Below are positions 1 through 5,171 of a DNA stretch of 8,487 bases, in pieces. Position numbers and translations under genes: made by a program. The DNA is taken from contig JAQGLP010000209.1 in the NCBI GenBank assembly GCA_028292835.1, positions 1 to 8,487 on the forward strand, in the 5' to 3' direction. This DNA is from Variovorax sp. (lineage in GTDB: Bacteria; Pseudomonadota; Gammaproteobacteria; Burkholderiales; Burkholderiaceae_C). Numbering within the stretch: the stretch's first letter is position 1; every line of letters starts with the position of its first letter. The notes beneath the pieces are model-generated. The model was not told the origin of the DNA and searched no databases. It saw only the letters and a program-made list of their open reading frames with translations.

Positions 1-126
1 CTGGTGGACTACTACTCGCAGTGGGCCGCGCAGGACCCGGCCGATGCGCCAAAGTACCGGGCCATCAGCGGCGTCGGTACGGTCGACGAGATCACGCAGC
101 GCGCGCTGGCGGCGTTGAACAGCTGA
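1..126 (+). CDS. adk: Adenylate kinase, C-terminal end (partial)
   Basis: The reading frame is open from base 1 and stops with TGA at 124-126, giving the last 41 residues. They begin LVDYYSQWA and contain APKYRAISGVGTVDEIT, which matches the C-terminal helix and strand after the LID domain of bacterial adenylate kinases (E. coli has LIGYYSKEA at the same place, then a variable loop and a final helix). The enzyme is cytosolic and interconverts ATP + AMP with 2 ADP. The P-loop, NMP-binding and LID regions lie upstream of the window, so completeness and start cannot be judged. The gene is convergent with the lipoprotein gene at 262-540. Identity rests on a short tail. Confidence 0.85.
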   Translation: MVDYYSQWAAQDPADAPKYRAISGVGTVDEITQRALAALNS

Positions 127-190
127 AGACGGCGCAACAACACGGCGCAGGCTGGCTGACTTGGATGCGCCAGAGCGTCTGAAAACGACA

Positions 191-208
191 AAGGCCCCGA
201 AGGGCCTT
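191..208 (-). terminator. UUCG-loop hairpin terminator downstream of the small lipoprotein gene
   Basis: The arms AAGGCCC (191-197) and GGGCCTT (202-208) pair perfectly around four bases. Read on the minus strand the loop is TTCG closed by C-G, the exceptionally stable C(UUCG)G tetraloop. It is followed by a T-rich tract (TTTGTCGTTTTC), as expected for an intrinsic terminator. The hairpin lies 53 bases after the lipoprotein stop codon. On the plus strand the loop reads CGAA and no T-run follows, so it would be a poorer terminator for adk, though the hairpin may still protect the adk mRNA 3' end. Confidence 0.7.
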
Positions 209-220
209 GGCATGATTCGG

Positions 221-236
221 CGGCAGCGCACTGCCG
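221..236. other. Second perfect hairpin in the adk/lipoprotein gap
   Basis: CGGCAG (221-226) and CTGCCG (231-236) are perfect arms around the loop CGCA, 25 bases past the lipoprotein stop. Neither strand has a T-run after it, so it is not a canonical intrinsic terminator. It may assist the hairpin at 191-208 or be chance in GC-rich DNA. The rest of the 127-261 gap holds only an 8-base direct repeat, ACGGCGCA, at 129-136 and 142-149. Confidence 0.3.
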
Positions 237-261
237 TGGACTTGCCGCCGTGACAGCGGAT

Positions 262-540
262 TTACTTGGGCGCAGCCGCCTTATTGGCGTTGTCGGCCGC
301 GGAGTTAGCGGACTTGGCGGCATCGGTGGCCGCACTAGCGGCATCGCGCGCGGCGGAGGCATCGGCCGCGGGTGCCGAGGCGGCGGATGCAGGCTCGCTC
401 GGCGCGGCCGGCGCGCTGGCGGACGGCGTCACGACCACGGGTGCCGGGGTCACGACAGTGGGTGCCGGCTCCTCTTTCTTGCCACAAGCCGACAAGGCTA
501 CGACGGCGACCAACGATGCGAGCAGGACTGATTTCTTCAT
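262..540 (-). CDS. Small alanine-rich lipoprotein of unknown function
   Basis: The 92-residue protein starts MKKSVLLASL, a typical positively charged and hydrophobic signal peptide, and has the lipobox LSAC at residues 16-19. Signal peptidase II cleavage before Cys19 and lipidation are predicted. The mature part opens with GKKEEPAP, then a Pro/Val/Thr-rich stretch (about 25-50), then Ala/Ser/Asp/Lys repeats to the end that look like a flexible linker followed by an Ala-rich helix. No enzymatic motif is visible. The ATG at 540 is preceded by AAGGA (547-551) at a 6-base gap, supporting this start. It appears monocistronic, with its own TATAAT upstream and a hairpin terminator downstream. Short lipoproteins of this type are common in Burkholderiales and usually hypothetical. 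The lipoprotein call is strong; the role is unknown. Confidence 0.85.
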   Translation of the reverse strand: MKKSVLLASLVAVVALSACGKKEEPAPTVVTPAPVVVTPSASAPAAPSEPASAASAPAADASAARDAASAATDAAKSANSAADNANKAAAPK

Positions 541-575
541 GGAAATTCCTTTGAATGGAAGGTTCGAACGAAAAA

Positions 576-581
576 ATTATA
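576..581 (-). promoter_or_regulatory. -10 box for the small lipoprotein gene
   Basis: The minus strand reads TATAAT exactly. A start of transcription near 569 would give a leader of about 28 bases carrying the AAGGA ribosome site. No good -35 hexamer is present 16-18 bases upstream; the sequence there is GCGCAA-like. A small inverted repeat, CCTG-CCCTA-CAGG at 584-596, overlaps the spacer and could be an activator or repressor site. That last point is speculation. Confidence 0.5.
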
Positions 582-754
582 GACCTGCCCTACAGGCGTT
601 GCGCCGCGGTATTTCACTTTGCGTCATTGGCTTACAGACCTTGCGCGCTGGGTAGAAGCTTTCCGGGTCAACATCAATCTTGAAGGGCTGCCGCCTCGCA
701 TTGCTCGGAGATGGGCCGCAGCCGCGCCCTGTTCATGCGCTTGCCTGTTCCAGA

Positions 755-767
755 CACAGGCCCTGTG
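755..767 (-). terminator. Weak hairpin just downstream of roxA
   Basis: CACAGG (755-760) and CCTGTG (762-767) are inverted around one base, which in practice folds as a 5-bp stem with a 3-base loop. It lies 18 bases after the roxA stop. There is no T-run on the minus strand, so it would not act as a classic intrinsic terminator. Nothing better is seen between 541 and 785, and roxA may end by Rho or read into the lipoprotein gene. Confidence 0.2.
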
Positions 768-785
768 GCGCAGGCCAAAACGGTT

Positions 786-1922
786 TCAATCGGCATGGGC
801 CCAGCCGGCTTCGCACCAGTCTCCCAGCAGTTGGCGAGCCGCGGCGCTGGCGCCCTTGAGTTCGCGCGCATCGAGGGCGCGGCGGTCGGCCAGGCAACGC
901 ATCAGCAACGCATCGCGACCGGCGGCCCGGAAACTCTCGCCATTGATGTAGAGGTGGGCATCGTCATACAGCATGCGGGTGCGGCGGTCCAGCGCAAGGC
1001 GATGCCACACGGCGGGCAAGGTGCCCGGCTGGAACCAGACCAGGGGCTTGGGCTCGGTGAGCGACTCGCCGAGCGCGCGATCGATGACAGCCGCATCCTG
1101 CAACGCATCGTGCACCGCCTTCTGGGCAAACGTCCGCAGCGCTGCCGGCACGGCGGCCGGCGATGCCACGGCCGGCTGTCCCGGATCACGGTAGCGCAGG
1201 CCTGGGGTGCCGTCGACCAGCTCTTCAGCCCCGGCCTCGGCGATGCGCTCCAGCAAGTCGGCGGCGAGTTCATTGGCCGCCGGCGCGCGCAGGCCGATCG
1301 AGCAGGTCATGCAGTCGGACGTGACGGCCACGCCGTCGTGCGCGTAGCGCGGCGGCAGGTACAACATGTCGCCGGGCTCCAGCACGAAACTCTCTTCGGG
1401 CGCGAAGTTTTCAAGAATCTTGAGCGGCATGTTCTTGCGCAGCGACAGATCGCGCTGTCGGCCGATCGACCAGCGTCGCCGCCCCTGCGCCTGCAGCAGG
1501 AACACGTCGTAGCTGTCGAAATGCGGGCCGACGCCGCCGCCCTCGCTGGCATAGCTGATCATCAGGTCGTCCAGCCGCGCGTCCGGCAGGAAGCGGAACG
1601 ACCGCAGCAGCGCGTGCAAGGCCTCATCGTGCAGGTCCACGCCCTGGACCAGCAGGGTCCAGGCGGACTGGCTCAGGGGCGGGAGCGCGCGGCGCTGGAA
1701 CGGACCCTGGCGCAGTTGCCAGCCGTCCTGTGTCTGCCGCACCAGGCGCGACTCGACGTCTTCACGCGCCGCCAGCTCGAACAACGCGGCGCGCGCGATC
1801 GGCGGCTCGAAGCCGGGCATGGACTGGCGCACCAGCAGCGGTTTCTTTTGCCAATGACGCCGCATGAATTGCGCCGCGGTCAGGCCGCCAAGCAGCGGCA
1901 GGGGCTGGATAATCTCCATCAT
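786..1922 (-). CDS. roxA: RoxA/YcfD-type ribosomal protein arginine hydroxylase (JmjC-like cupin)
   Basis: The 378-residue protein has the ribosomal-oxygenase layout. An N-terminal stretch contains FMRRHWQKKPLLVRQ (19-33). The cupin/JmjC fold follows, with GPHFDSYDVFLLQ carrying the Fe(II) ligands His134 and Asp136, RRRW at 148-151, and PGDMLYLPPRYAHDG carrying the third ligand His195. The C-terminal part (about 215-378) fits the dimerisation and winged-helix region of this family. E. coli YcfD is a 2-oxoglutarate/Fe(II) oxygenase that hydroxylates an arginine of ribosomal protein L16 (uL16). The same substrate is inferred here from family membership. The start is one of two adjacent ATGs (1920-1922 or 1917-1919); GCGAGAA lies 7 bases upstream of the first. 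It is divergent from slyD with almost no spacer. The family call is strong; exact substrate not shown. Confidence 0.88.
   Translation of the reverse strand: MMEIIQPLPLLGGLTAAQFMRRHWQKKPLLVRQSMPGFEPPIARAALFELAAREDVESRLVRQTQDGWQLRQGPFQRRALPPLSQSAWTLLVQGVDLHDEALHALLRSFRFLPDARLDDLMISYASEGGGVGPHFDSYDVFLLQAQGRRRWSIGRQRDLSLRKNMPLKILENFAPEESFVLEPGDMLYLPPRYAHDGVAVTSDCMTCSIGLRAPAANELAADLLERIAEAGAEELVDGTPGLRYRDPGQPAVASPAAVPAALRTFAQKAVHDALQDAAVIDRALGESLTEPKPLVWFQPGTLPAVWHRLALDRRTRMLYDDAHLYINGESFRAAGRDALLMRCLADRRALDARELKGASAAARQLLGDWCEAGWAHAD
1908..1913 (+). promoter_or_regulatory. Candidate -10 box for slyD inside the roxA coding region
   Basis: GATAAT matches TATAAT at five of six positions. It would place transcription start near 1920, giving a leader of about 19 bases that contains GGGAGA and then the ATG at 1939. 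No convincing -35 is seen at the usual distance. The position is within codons 4-5 of the opposite-strand roxA, as forced by the tiny gap between the two genes. Confidence 0.35.
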
Positions 1923-1924
1923 GG

Positions 1925-1934
1925 GAGAATTCTC
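1925..1934. promoter_or_regulatory. Palindromic ribosome-site element shared by roxA and slyD
   Basis: The perfect palindrome GAGAATTCTC lies between the divergent start codons. Extended on the plus strand it gives GGGAGAA, with 9 bases from the last A to the slyD ATG (1939). On the minus strand it gives GCGAGAA, with 7 bases to the roxA ATG (1922). Each is a plausible Shine-Dalgarno sequence, so one element may serve both genes. The double function is inferred from spacing. Confidence 0.45.
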
Positions 1935-1938
1935 GCCT

Positions 1939-2463
1939 ATGGAAATCTCTCAACAATGCGTGGTCGGCCTGACCTGGACCCTGAAGGACACGCTCGGCGA
2001 AGTGCTCGACGTGCTGGAGGAGCCTGTGGAATTCCTGGTGGGGGGCGGCGACCTGTTTGCCAGCATCGAACAAGCCTTGCAGGGCCACGCGCCGGGCGCG
2101 CGCCTGCAGTTGCATCTGGAGCCGGAAGAAGCCTTTGGCGACTTTGACGAGCACCTGCTGTTCCTGGAGCCACGCTCGCTGTTTCCGCAAGGCATCGAGG
2201 AAGGCCTGACCTTCGACGGTGCCGCACTGCCCGCCGGCGTCAGCGCCGAGATTCCGAAGAGCGCCGTCTACACGGTGGCCGAGTTGTATCCCGACCACGT
2301 GGTACTCGACGGCAACCATCCGCTCGCGGGCATTGCCCTGCGCCTGGACCTGGAAGTGCGCTCGGTGCGCGAGGCCACCGAGGAGGAAATCGGCCGCGGC
2401 AGCGCCGGCACCGGGTTTTTCAAGGTGCAGCCGATCACACCGGGCGGTGACACGCTGCACTGA
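1939..2463 (+). CDS. slyD: SlyD-type FKBP peptidyl-prolyl cis-trans isomerase
   Basis: The 174-residue protein begins MEISQQCVVGLTWTL. It shows the SlyD arrangement: an FKBP half (about 1-72) ending in EPEEAFGDFDEHLL, an inserted flap (about 75-122, with LFPQGIEEGL and IPKSAVYTVAELYPDHV), and the second FKBP half, marked by DGNHPLAG (124-131) and LRLDLEVRSVREAT. SlyD proteins are cytosolic prolyl isomerases and chaperones acting on nascent or unfolded chains. The histidine/cysteine-rich metal-binding tail of E. coli SlyD is absent; the protein ends GGDTLH, so a metallochaperone role is unlikely. The frame is open further upstream with an ATG at 1921, but 1939 is preferred because GGGAGA precedes it and the family start matches. 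It ends in a strong terminator. Confidence 0.88.
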   Translation: MEISQQCVVGLTWTLKDTLGEVLDVLEEPVEFLVGGGDLFASIEQALQGHAPGARLQLHLEPEEAFGDFDEHLLFLEPRSLFPQGIEEGLTFDGAALPAGVSAEIPKSAVYTVAELYPDHVVLDGNHPLAGIALRLDLEVRSVREATEEEIGRGSAGTGFFKVQPITPGGDTLH

Positions 2464-2495
2464 CGCCCCTGCTGCGCCGCAGGCGCCTTCCATGG

Positions 2496-2525
2496 AAAAA
2501 AAGCCGGGTTGATCCCGGCTTTTTT
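2496..2525. terminator. Bidirectional intrinsic terminator between slyD and the glycine-zipper gene
   Basis: Seven A's (2496-2502), GCCGGG (2503-2508), loop TTGAT (2509-2513), CCCGGC (2514-2519) and six T's (2520-2525) form a textbook symmetric terminator. On the plus strand it ends slyD 33 bases after its stop. On the minus strand it ends the glycine-zipper lipoprotein gene 19 bases after its stop. Confidence 0.93.
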
Positions 2526-2543
2526 CGTTGCGTGGCGACAGGC

Positions 2544-3068
2544 TCAGAAGCGCGAGAGCTGTCCGTTGTCGATGCGCACCCGGTCGCCGATCCGCAGGTC
2601 GCCGGGATTGGGCACGTCGAACGCACGATAAGCGCCGCTGTCGGTCTGCACCGAAACCCGGTAGCTCTCCTGCGGGCGCGGCCCGTTGCGTTGCGCCTCG
2701 ATGCTGTTGCCGAGCAGAGCGCCGCCCACCACGCCCAGCGCGGTGGCCGCCGCCCGGCCATTGCCGTTGCCGAACCGGTTGCCCACGACACCACCGATCA
2801 GGCCGCCCGCGACCGCACCGCCGCCGCTGGTCCCCGTAGCCTGCGTCTCGCTGCGAAGCACCTCGATGTTGGCGACACGGCCGTATTCCACGTAGGGAGC
2901 CTGCCCCTGCGCTCGCGGATACGCCTGGGGATAGGCGGCCGGCTGGGCCGGTCCATAGGGATAGGGCGAGGCCTGGTAGACGGGCGCTGGCGCGACACAG
3001 GCTGTCAACAGCGCGGCCGCCGCTGCGCAAGTTGTAAGGGTCAGGGGTCGAAGAAGGGTTTTCATCAT
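2544..3068 (-). CDS. Glycine-zipper outer-membrane lipoprotein (17 kDa antigen/SlyB type)
   Basis: Starting at the ATG at 3068 the protein has 174 residues: a signal peptide, lipobox LTAC with predicted lipidated Cys24 (Cys23 if the adjacent second ATG is used), and a Pro/Tyr/Ala/Gln-rich linker (about 26-62). A glycine-zipper hairpin follows (82-120; GGGAVAGGLIGGVVG, then GVVGGALLG), and a C-terminal beta-rich part contains GDRVRIDNGQL (161-171). This matches the glycine-zipper 2TM family that includes SlyB and rickettsial 17 kDa antigen, thought to sit in the outer membrane and support envelope integrity; the exact role is unknown. The frame stays open upstream to 3173, but those residues lack signal-peptide character. 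The ribosome site is weak (AGAAAG). The gene looks monocistronic. Confidence 0.85.
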   Translation of the reverse strand: MMKTLLRPLTLTTCAAAAALLTACVAPAPVYQASPYPYGPAQPAAYPQAYPRAQGQAPYVEYGRVANIEVLRSETQATGTSGGGAVAGGLIGGVVGNRFGNGNGRAAATALGVVGGALLGNSIEAQRNGPRPQESYRVSVQTDSGAYRAFDVPNPGDLRIGDRVRIDNGQLSRF

Positions 3069-3281
3069 GGGATTCTTTCTAAATTCGGCACGACGGCTGG
3101 GGCCCAAGGCCCAACGCGCGGATCGATCCGTTCGATGACAACCGGCATGCCCGTCACAAAATGTTGAACACATGATTTGGAGTTCCGCGGGACGTGCGTG
3201 TTCCGCTCTTTACCGGGCACTTGCCCGCAAGGCTGCATCTCGACGGCCCTTTCCTGCGGCCGACGCCCCCATCCTCTGGCA
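3069..3281. other. Non-coding gap between dut and the glycine-zipper gene
   Basis: This 213-base stretch should carry the dut 3' end and the glycine-zipper promoter. Visible items are a hairpin CGGGC-ACTT-GCCCG at 3214-3227, 54 bases after the dut stop and without a T-run; a 7-base tandem repeat GGCCCAA at 3101-3107 and 3108-3114; and a short palindrome GGCATGCC near 3145. No convincing -35/-10 pair is seen on the minus strand. Open frames crossing it have no recognisable protein character. Confidence 0.4.
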
Positions 3282-3728
3282 TCAATGCTTGCCGGTCGAG
3301 CCGTAGCCCCCCTCGCCGCGTTCACTGGCAGGGAACTCATCCACCACGTTGAACCGCGCCTGGACCACGGGAACGATGACCAATTGGGCCAGGCGCTCCA
3401 TGGGCTCGAGCACGAAGGCGGTGCCGCTGCGGTTCCATGCGCTCACCATCAACTGGCCCTGGTAGTCACTGTCGATCAGGCCGACCAGGTTGCCGAGCAC
3501 GATGCCGTGCTTGTGCCCGAGTCCGGAGCGCGGAAGGATCATGGCCGCATAACCGGGATCGGCCAGATGGATCGCGATGCCGGTGGGCACCAGTTGCCAG
3601 CCGTTCGGCTCCAGCGTCAGCGGGGCGTCGATGCAGGCGCGCAGGTCAAGGCCGGCGCTGCCCGCCGTGGCATAGGAAGGCAGGTTGCCTGCCATTCGCG
3701 CATCGAGGATTCGGATGTCGACTCTCAC
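3282..3728 (-). CDS. dut: dUTP diphosphatase (dUTPase)
   Basis: The 148-residue protein has all five motifs of homotrimeric dUTPases: AGSAGLDLRA (22-31), PRSGLGHKHG (66-75), GLIDSDYQG (83-91, with the expected catalytic Asp86), ERLAQLV (111-117) and the mobile C-terminal RGEGGYGSTG (137-146). It hydrolyses dUTP to dUMP and diphosphate, keeping uracil out of DNA and feeding thymidylate synthesis in the cytosol. The start is GTG at 3726-3728. No ATG in frame gives a complete N-terminus, because the next Met is residue 12. The nearest good ribosome site, AGGA (3743-3746), is 14 bases away, longer than usual, so expression may be modest. It lies 58 bases after coaBC on the same strand, as in the common dfp-dut pairing, and is probably cotranscribed. 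Confidence 0.95.
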   Translation of the reverse strand: MRVDIRILDARMAGNLPSYATAGSAGLDLRACIDAPLTLEPNGWQLVPTGIAIHLADPGYAAMILPRSGLGHKHGIVLGNLVGLIDSDYQGQLMVSAWNRSGTAFVLEPMERLAQLVIVPVVQARFNVVDEFPASERGEGGYGSTGKH

Positions 3729-3786
3729 GGGTTTCTGTTTTTTCCTGTGTGGTTGTTGAAAAGCGGCGGTCCGTCCCGACGCAGGC

Positions 3787-5013
3787 TCAAGGCAGGCTTG
3801 CCGCGGGCAAGCGGGTGGCGATCTCGGCGACAAGTTCGCGCGCCAGCACCAGCTTGGGGGCACGCGGCAGTTCGCGCACGCCACCCGCATCGACCAGCAG
3901 GAGGCTGTTGTGGTCCTGCCCGAAGGTGAGCGGTCCGATATTGCCGACCAGCAGCGGGATGCCCTTGCGTTCGCGCTTGGCCCGGGCGTGCTCGACCAGA
4001 TTTTCGCTCTCGGCCGCGAAGCCGACGCAGAACAGGCGGCCACCGCGGGCACGCTCGCCCTGGGCCACCGTCAGCAGGATGTCCGGGTTCTCGACGAAAT
4101 CCAGCGCCGGCGGACGGCCGCTGCCATCCTTCTTGATCTTGTGGCCGCTGCGGGCCGCCGGCCGCCAGTCAGCCACGGCCGCCGTTGCGATGAAAACAGT
4201 GGCAGCCTGCGCCCACGCGACGGCGGCAGCGAGCATGTCCTGCGCCGAGACGACATCGATGCGGCGCACCCCGCGCGGAGTCGGCTGGCTGACCGGCCCG
4301 GCCACCAGCGTCACCTCGGCACCGGCCTCGCGGGCCGCGCGCGCGATGGCGAAGCCCATCTTCCCGGACGAATGGTTGGTGATGCCCCGGATCGGGTCGA
4401 GCGCCTCGAAGGTGGGCCCGGCCGTCACCAGCACGTGCTGGCCCGCAAGCACCTTGGGCTGGAAATGCGCGACGATGTCTTCGAACAGCTCGGCGGGCTC
4501 CAGCATGCGGCCGTCGCCGGTCTCACCGCACGCCTGTTCGCCGTGGCCCACGCCCAGCATGATCGCGCCGTCGGCCTGCACCTGCGCCAGATTGCGTTGC
4601 GTCGCGGGATGCGACCACATCTCGCGGTTCATCGCCGGCGCCACCAGCAGCGGCACCCGTTCGCGCGGCCGCGCCAGGCACAGCAGGCTCAGCAGCTCGT
4701 CGCAGCGGCCCTGCGCCAGCCGGGCGATGAAGTCGGCGCTGGCCGGCGCCAGCACGACCGCATCGGCCTCCCGGCCCAGGTTGATGTGCGGCATGGCATT
4801 GGGCTCGCGTGCGTCCCACTGCGATGTGAAGACCGGGCGTCCGGAGAGCGCCTGCAGGGTGGTCGGCGTGATGAAGCGCGTCGCCGCCTCGGTCATCGCC
4901 ACCTGCACCGTGGCTCCGGCCTTGACCAGCAGGCGGCACAGTTCGGCCGATTTGTAGCAGGCAACCCCTCCCGTCAGACCCAGAACGATGTGTTTTCCGG
5001 CAAGATCTTGCAT
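3787..5013 (-). CDS. coaBC: Bifunctional phosphopantothenoylcysteine decarboxylase / phosphopantothenate-cysteine ligase
   Basis: The 408-residue length is normal for CoaBC (Dfp). The N-terminal flavin decarboxylase CoaC (about 1-185) shows GLTGGVACYKS (12-22), the active-site His76 in MPHINL, the FMN-site PASAD (90-94), PAMN (126-129) and the ACGETGDGRM clamp (161-170). The C-terminal CoaB ligase (about 190-405) shows VTAGPTFEALDPIRGITNHSSGKMG (split across 196-220), ATAAVADW (276-283) and the lysines of KIKK (292-295). The protein joins 4'-phosphopantothenate to cysteine using CTP, then decarboxylates the product to 4'-phosphopantetheine for coenzyme A. ATG at 5013 is the conserved start, yet no Shine-Dalgarno sequence precedes it. 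It is divergent from pyrG and leads into dut. Confidence 0.96.
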   Translation of the reverse strand: MQDLAGKHIVLGLTGGVACYKSAELCRLLVKAGATVQVAMTEAATRFITPTTLQALSGRPVFTSQWDAREPNAMPHINLGREADAVVLAPASADFIARLAQGRCDELLSLLCLARPRERVPLLVAPAMNREMWSHPATQRNLAQVQADGAIMLGVGHGEQACGETGDGRMLEPAELFEDIVAHFQPKVLAGQHVLVTAGPTFEALDPIRGITNHSSGKMGFAIARAAREAGAEVTLVAGPVSQPTPRGVRRIDVVSAQDMLAAAVAWAQAATVFIATAAVADWRPAARSGHKIKKDGSGRPPALDFVENPDILLTVAQGERARGGRLFCVGFAAESENLVEHARAKRERKGIPLLVGNIGPLTFGQDHNSLLLVDAGGVRELPRAPKLVLARELVAEIATRLPAASLP

Positions 5014-5019
5014 GGCGGC

Positions 5020-5025
5020 AGTGTA
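5020..5025 (-). promoter_or_regulatory. Candidate -10 box directly before coaBC
   Basis: The minus strand reads TACACT, four of six matches to TATAAT. The standard distance would place the first transcribed base at 5013, the A of the coaBC ATG. That would make a leaderless mRNA, which agrees with the missing ribosome site. No -35 match is seen at 16-18 bases. The box is weak and the call tentative. Confidence 0.3.
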
Positions 5026-5107
5026 GTGGCGACCCGCGCCGCATTGCCCGATGGCACCGCGGCCGAATCCCGCCGGAGTTCGCCCCGCCCGCCCATCCGC
5101 CCGTCAG

Positions 5108-5121
5108 GTCACGGGGGTGAC
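5108..5121. promoter_or_regulatory. Inverted repeat in the coaBC/pyrG control region
   Basis: GTCAC (5108-5112) and GTGAC (5117-5121) are perfect arms around GGGG. The element lies between where the -35 and -10 of pyrG should be and ends 3 bases before TATAAT, a typical repressor or regulator site. It lacks a T-run, so it is not a terminator. The binding factor is unknown. Confidence 0.4.
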
Positions 5122-5124
5122 ACC

Positions 5125-5130
5125 TATAAT
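5125..5130 (+). promoter_or_regulatory. -10 box of the pyrG promoter
   Basis: TATAAT is an exact consensus 41 bases before the pyrG ATG. Transcription should begin around 5136-5139, in the run TTTCCC. The -35 region (about 5102-5108) is a poor match to TTGACA, suggesting activator help or weak basal use. The promoter probably drives pyrG, kdsA and the DUF1330 gene together. Confidence 0.6.
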
Positions 5131-5146
5131 TCGAATTTCCCACTGC

Positions 5147-5164
5147 CCGGGCTTGTGCGCCCGG
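5147..5164 (+). promoter_or_regulatory. GC hairpin in the pyrG mRNA leader covering the ribosome-binding region
   Basis: CCGGGC (5147-5152) pairs with GCCCGG (5159-5164) around TTGTGC, giving six G-C pairs that end 7 bases before the pyrG ATG. No T-run follows, so it is not a terminator. No clear Shine-Dalgarno sequence is present, and the hairpin occupies the place where one would be, so it may limit ribosome access. The regulatory role is inferred only from position. Confidence 0.45.
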
Positions 5165-5171
5165 TTCTGGC

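Noticed and set aside
1864..1938. Upstream ATGs for slyD at 1864 and 1921
   Set aside because: The residues encoded before 1939 do not resemble SlyD, and 1864 lies inside roxA. GGGAGA and the candidate -10 both favour 1939.
711..2147. Long plus-strand open frame (478 codons) across roxA
   Set aside because: It is antisense to roxA, whose frame carries the His134-x-Asp136...His195 iron site. The antisense product is a low-complexity Arg/Gln/Ala/Gly/His-rich sequence typical of shadow frames in GC-rich DNA.
1762..3030. Minus-strand open frame (422 codons) spanning roxA, slyD and the glycine-zipper gene
   Set aside because: It crosses three supported genes in the wrong frame and reads straight through a strong terminator. 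There is no protein signature.
3101..3114. Tandem GGCCCAA repeat as a regulatory or mobile-element mark
   Set aside because: Only two 7-base copies, with no inverted ends or nearby transposase. Likely chance in GC-rich DNA.
3069..3173. N-terminal extension of the glycine-zipper lipoprotein to an ATG at 3173
   Set aside because: The 35 extra residues are charged and Cys/His-containing, and would bury the signal peptide. The ATG at 3068 puts the lipobox at the normal distance.
3214..3227. Hairpin CGGGC-ACTT-GCCCG as a dut terminator
   Set aside because: There is no T-run on either side and the stem is only 5 bp. It is kept only as a note in the intergenic entry.
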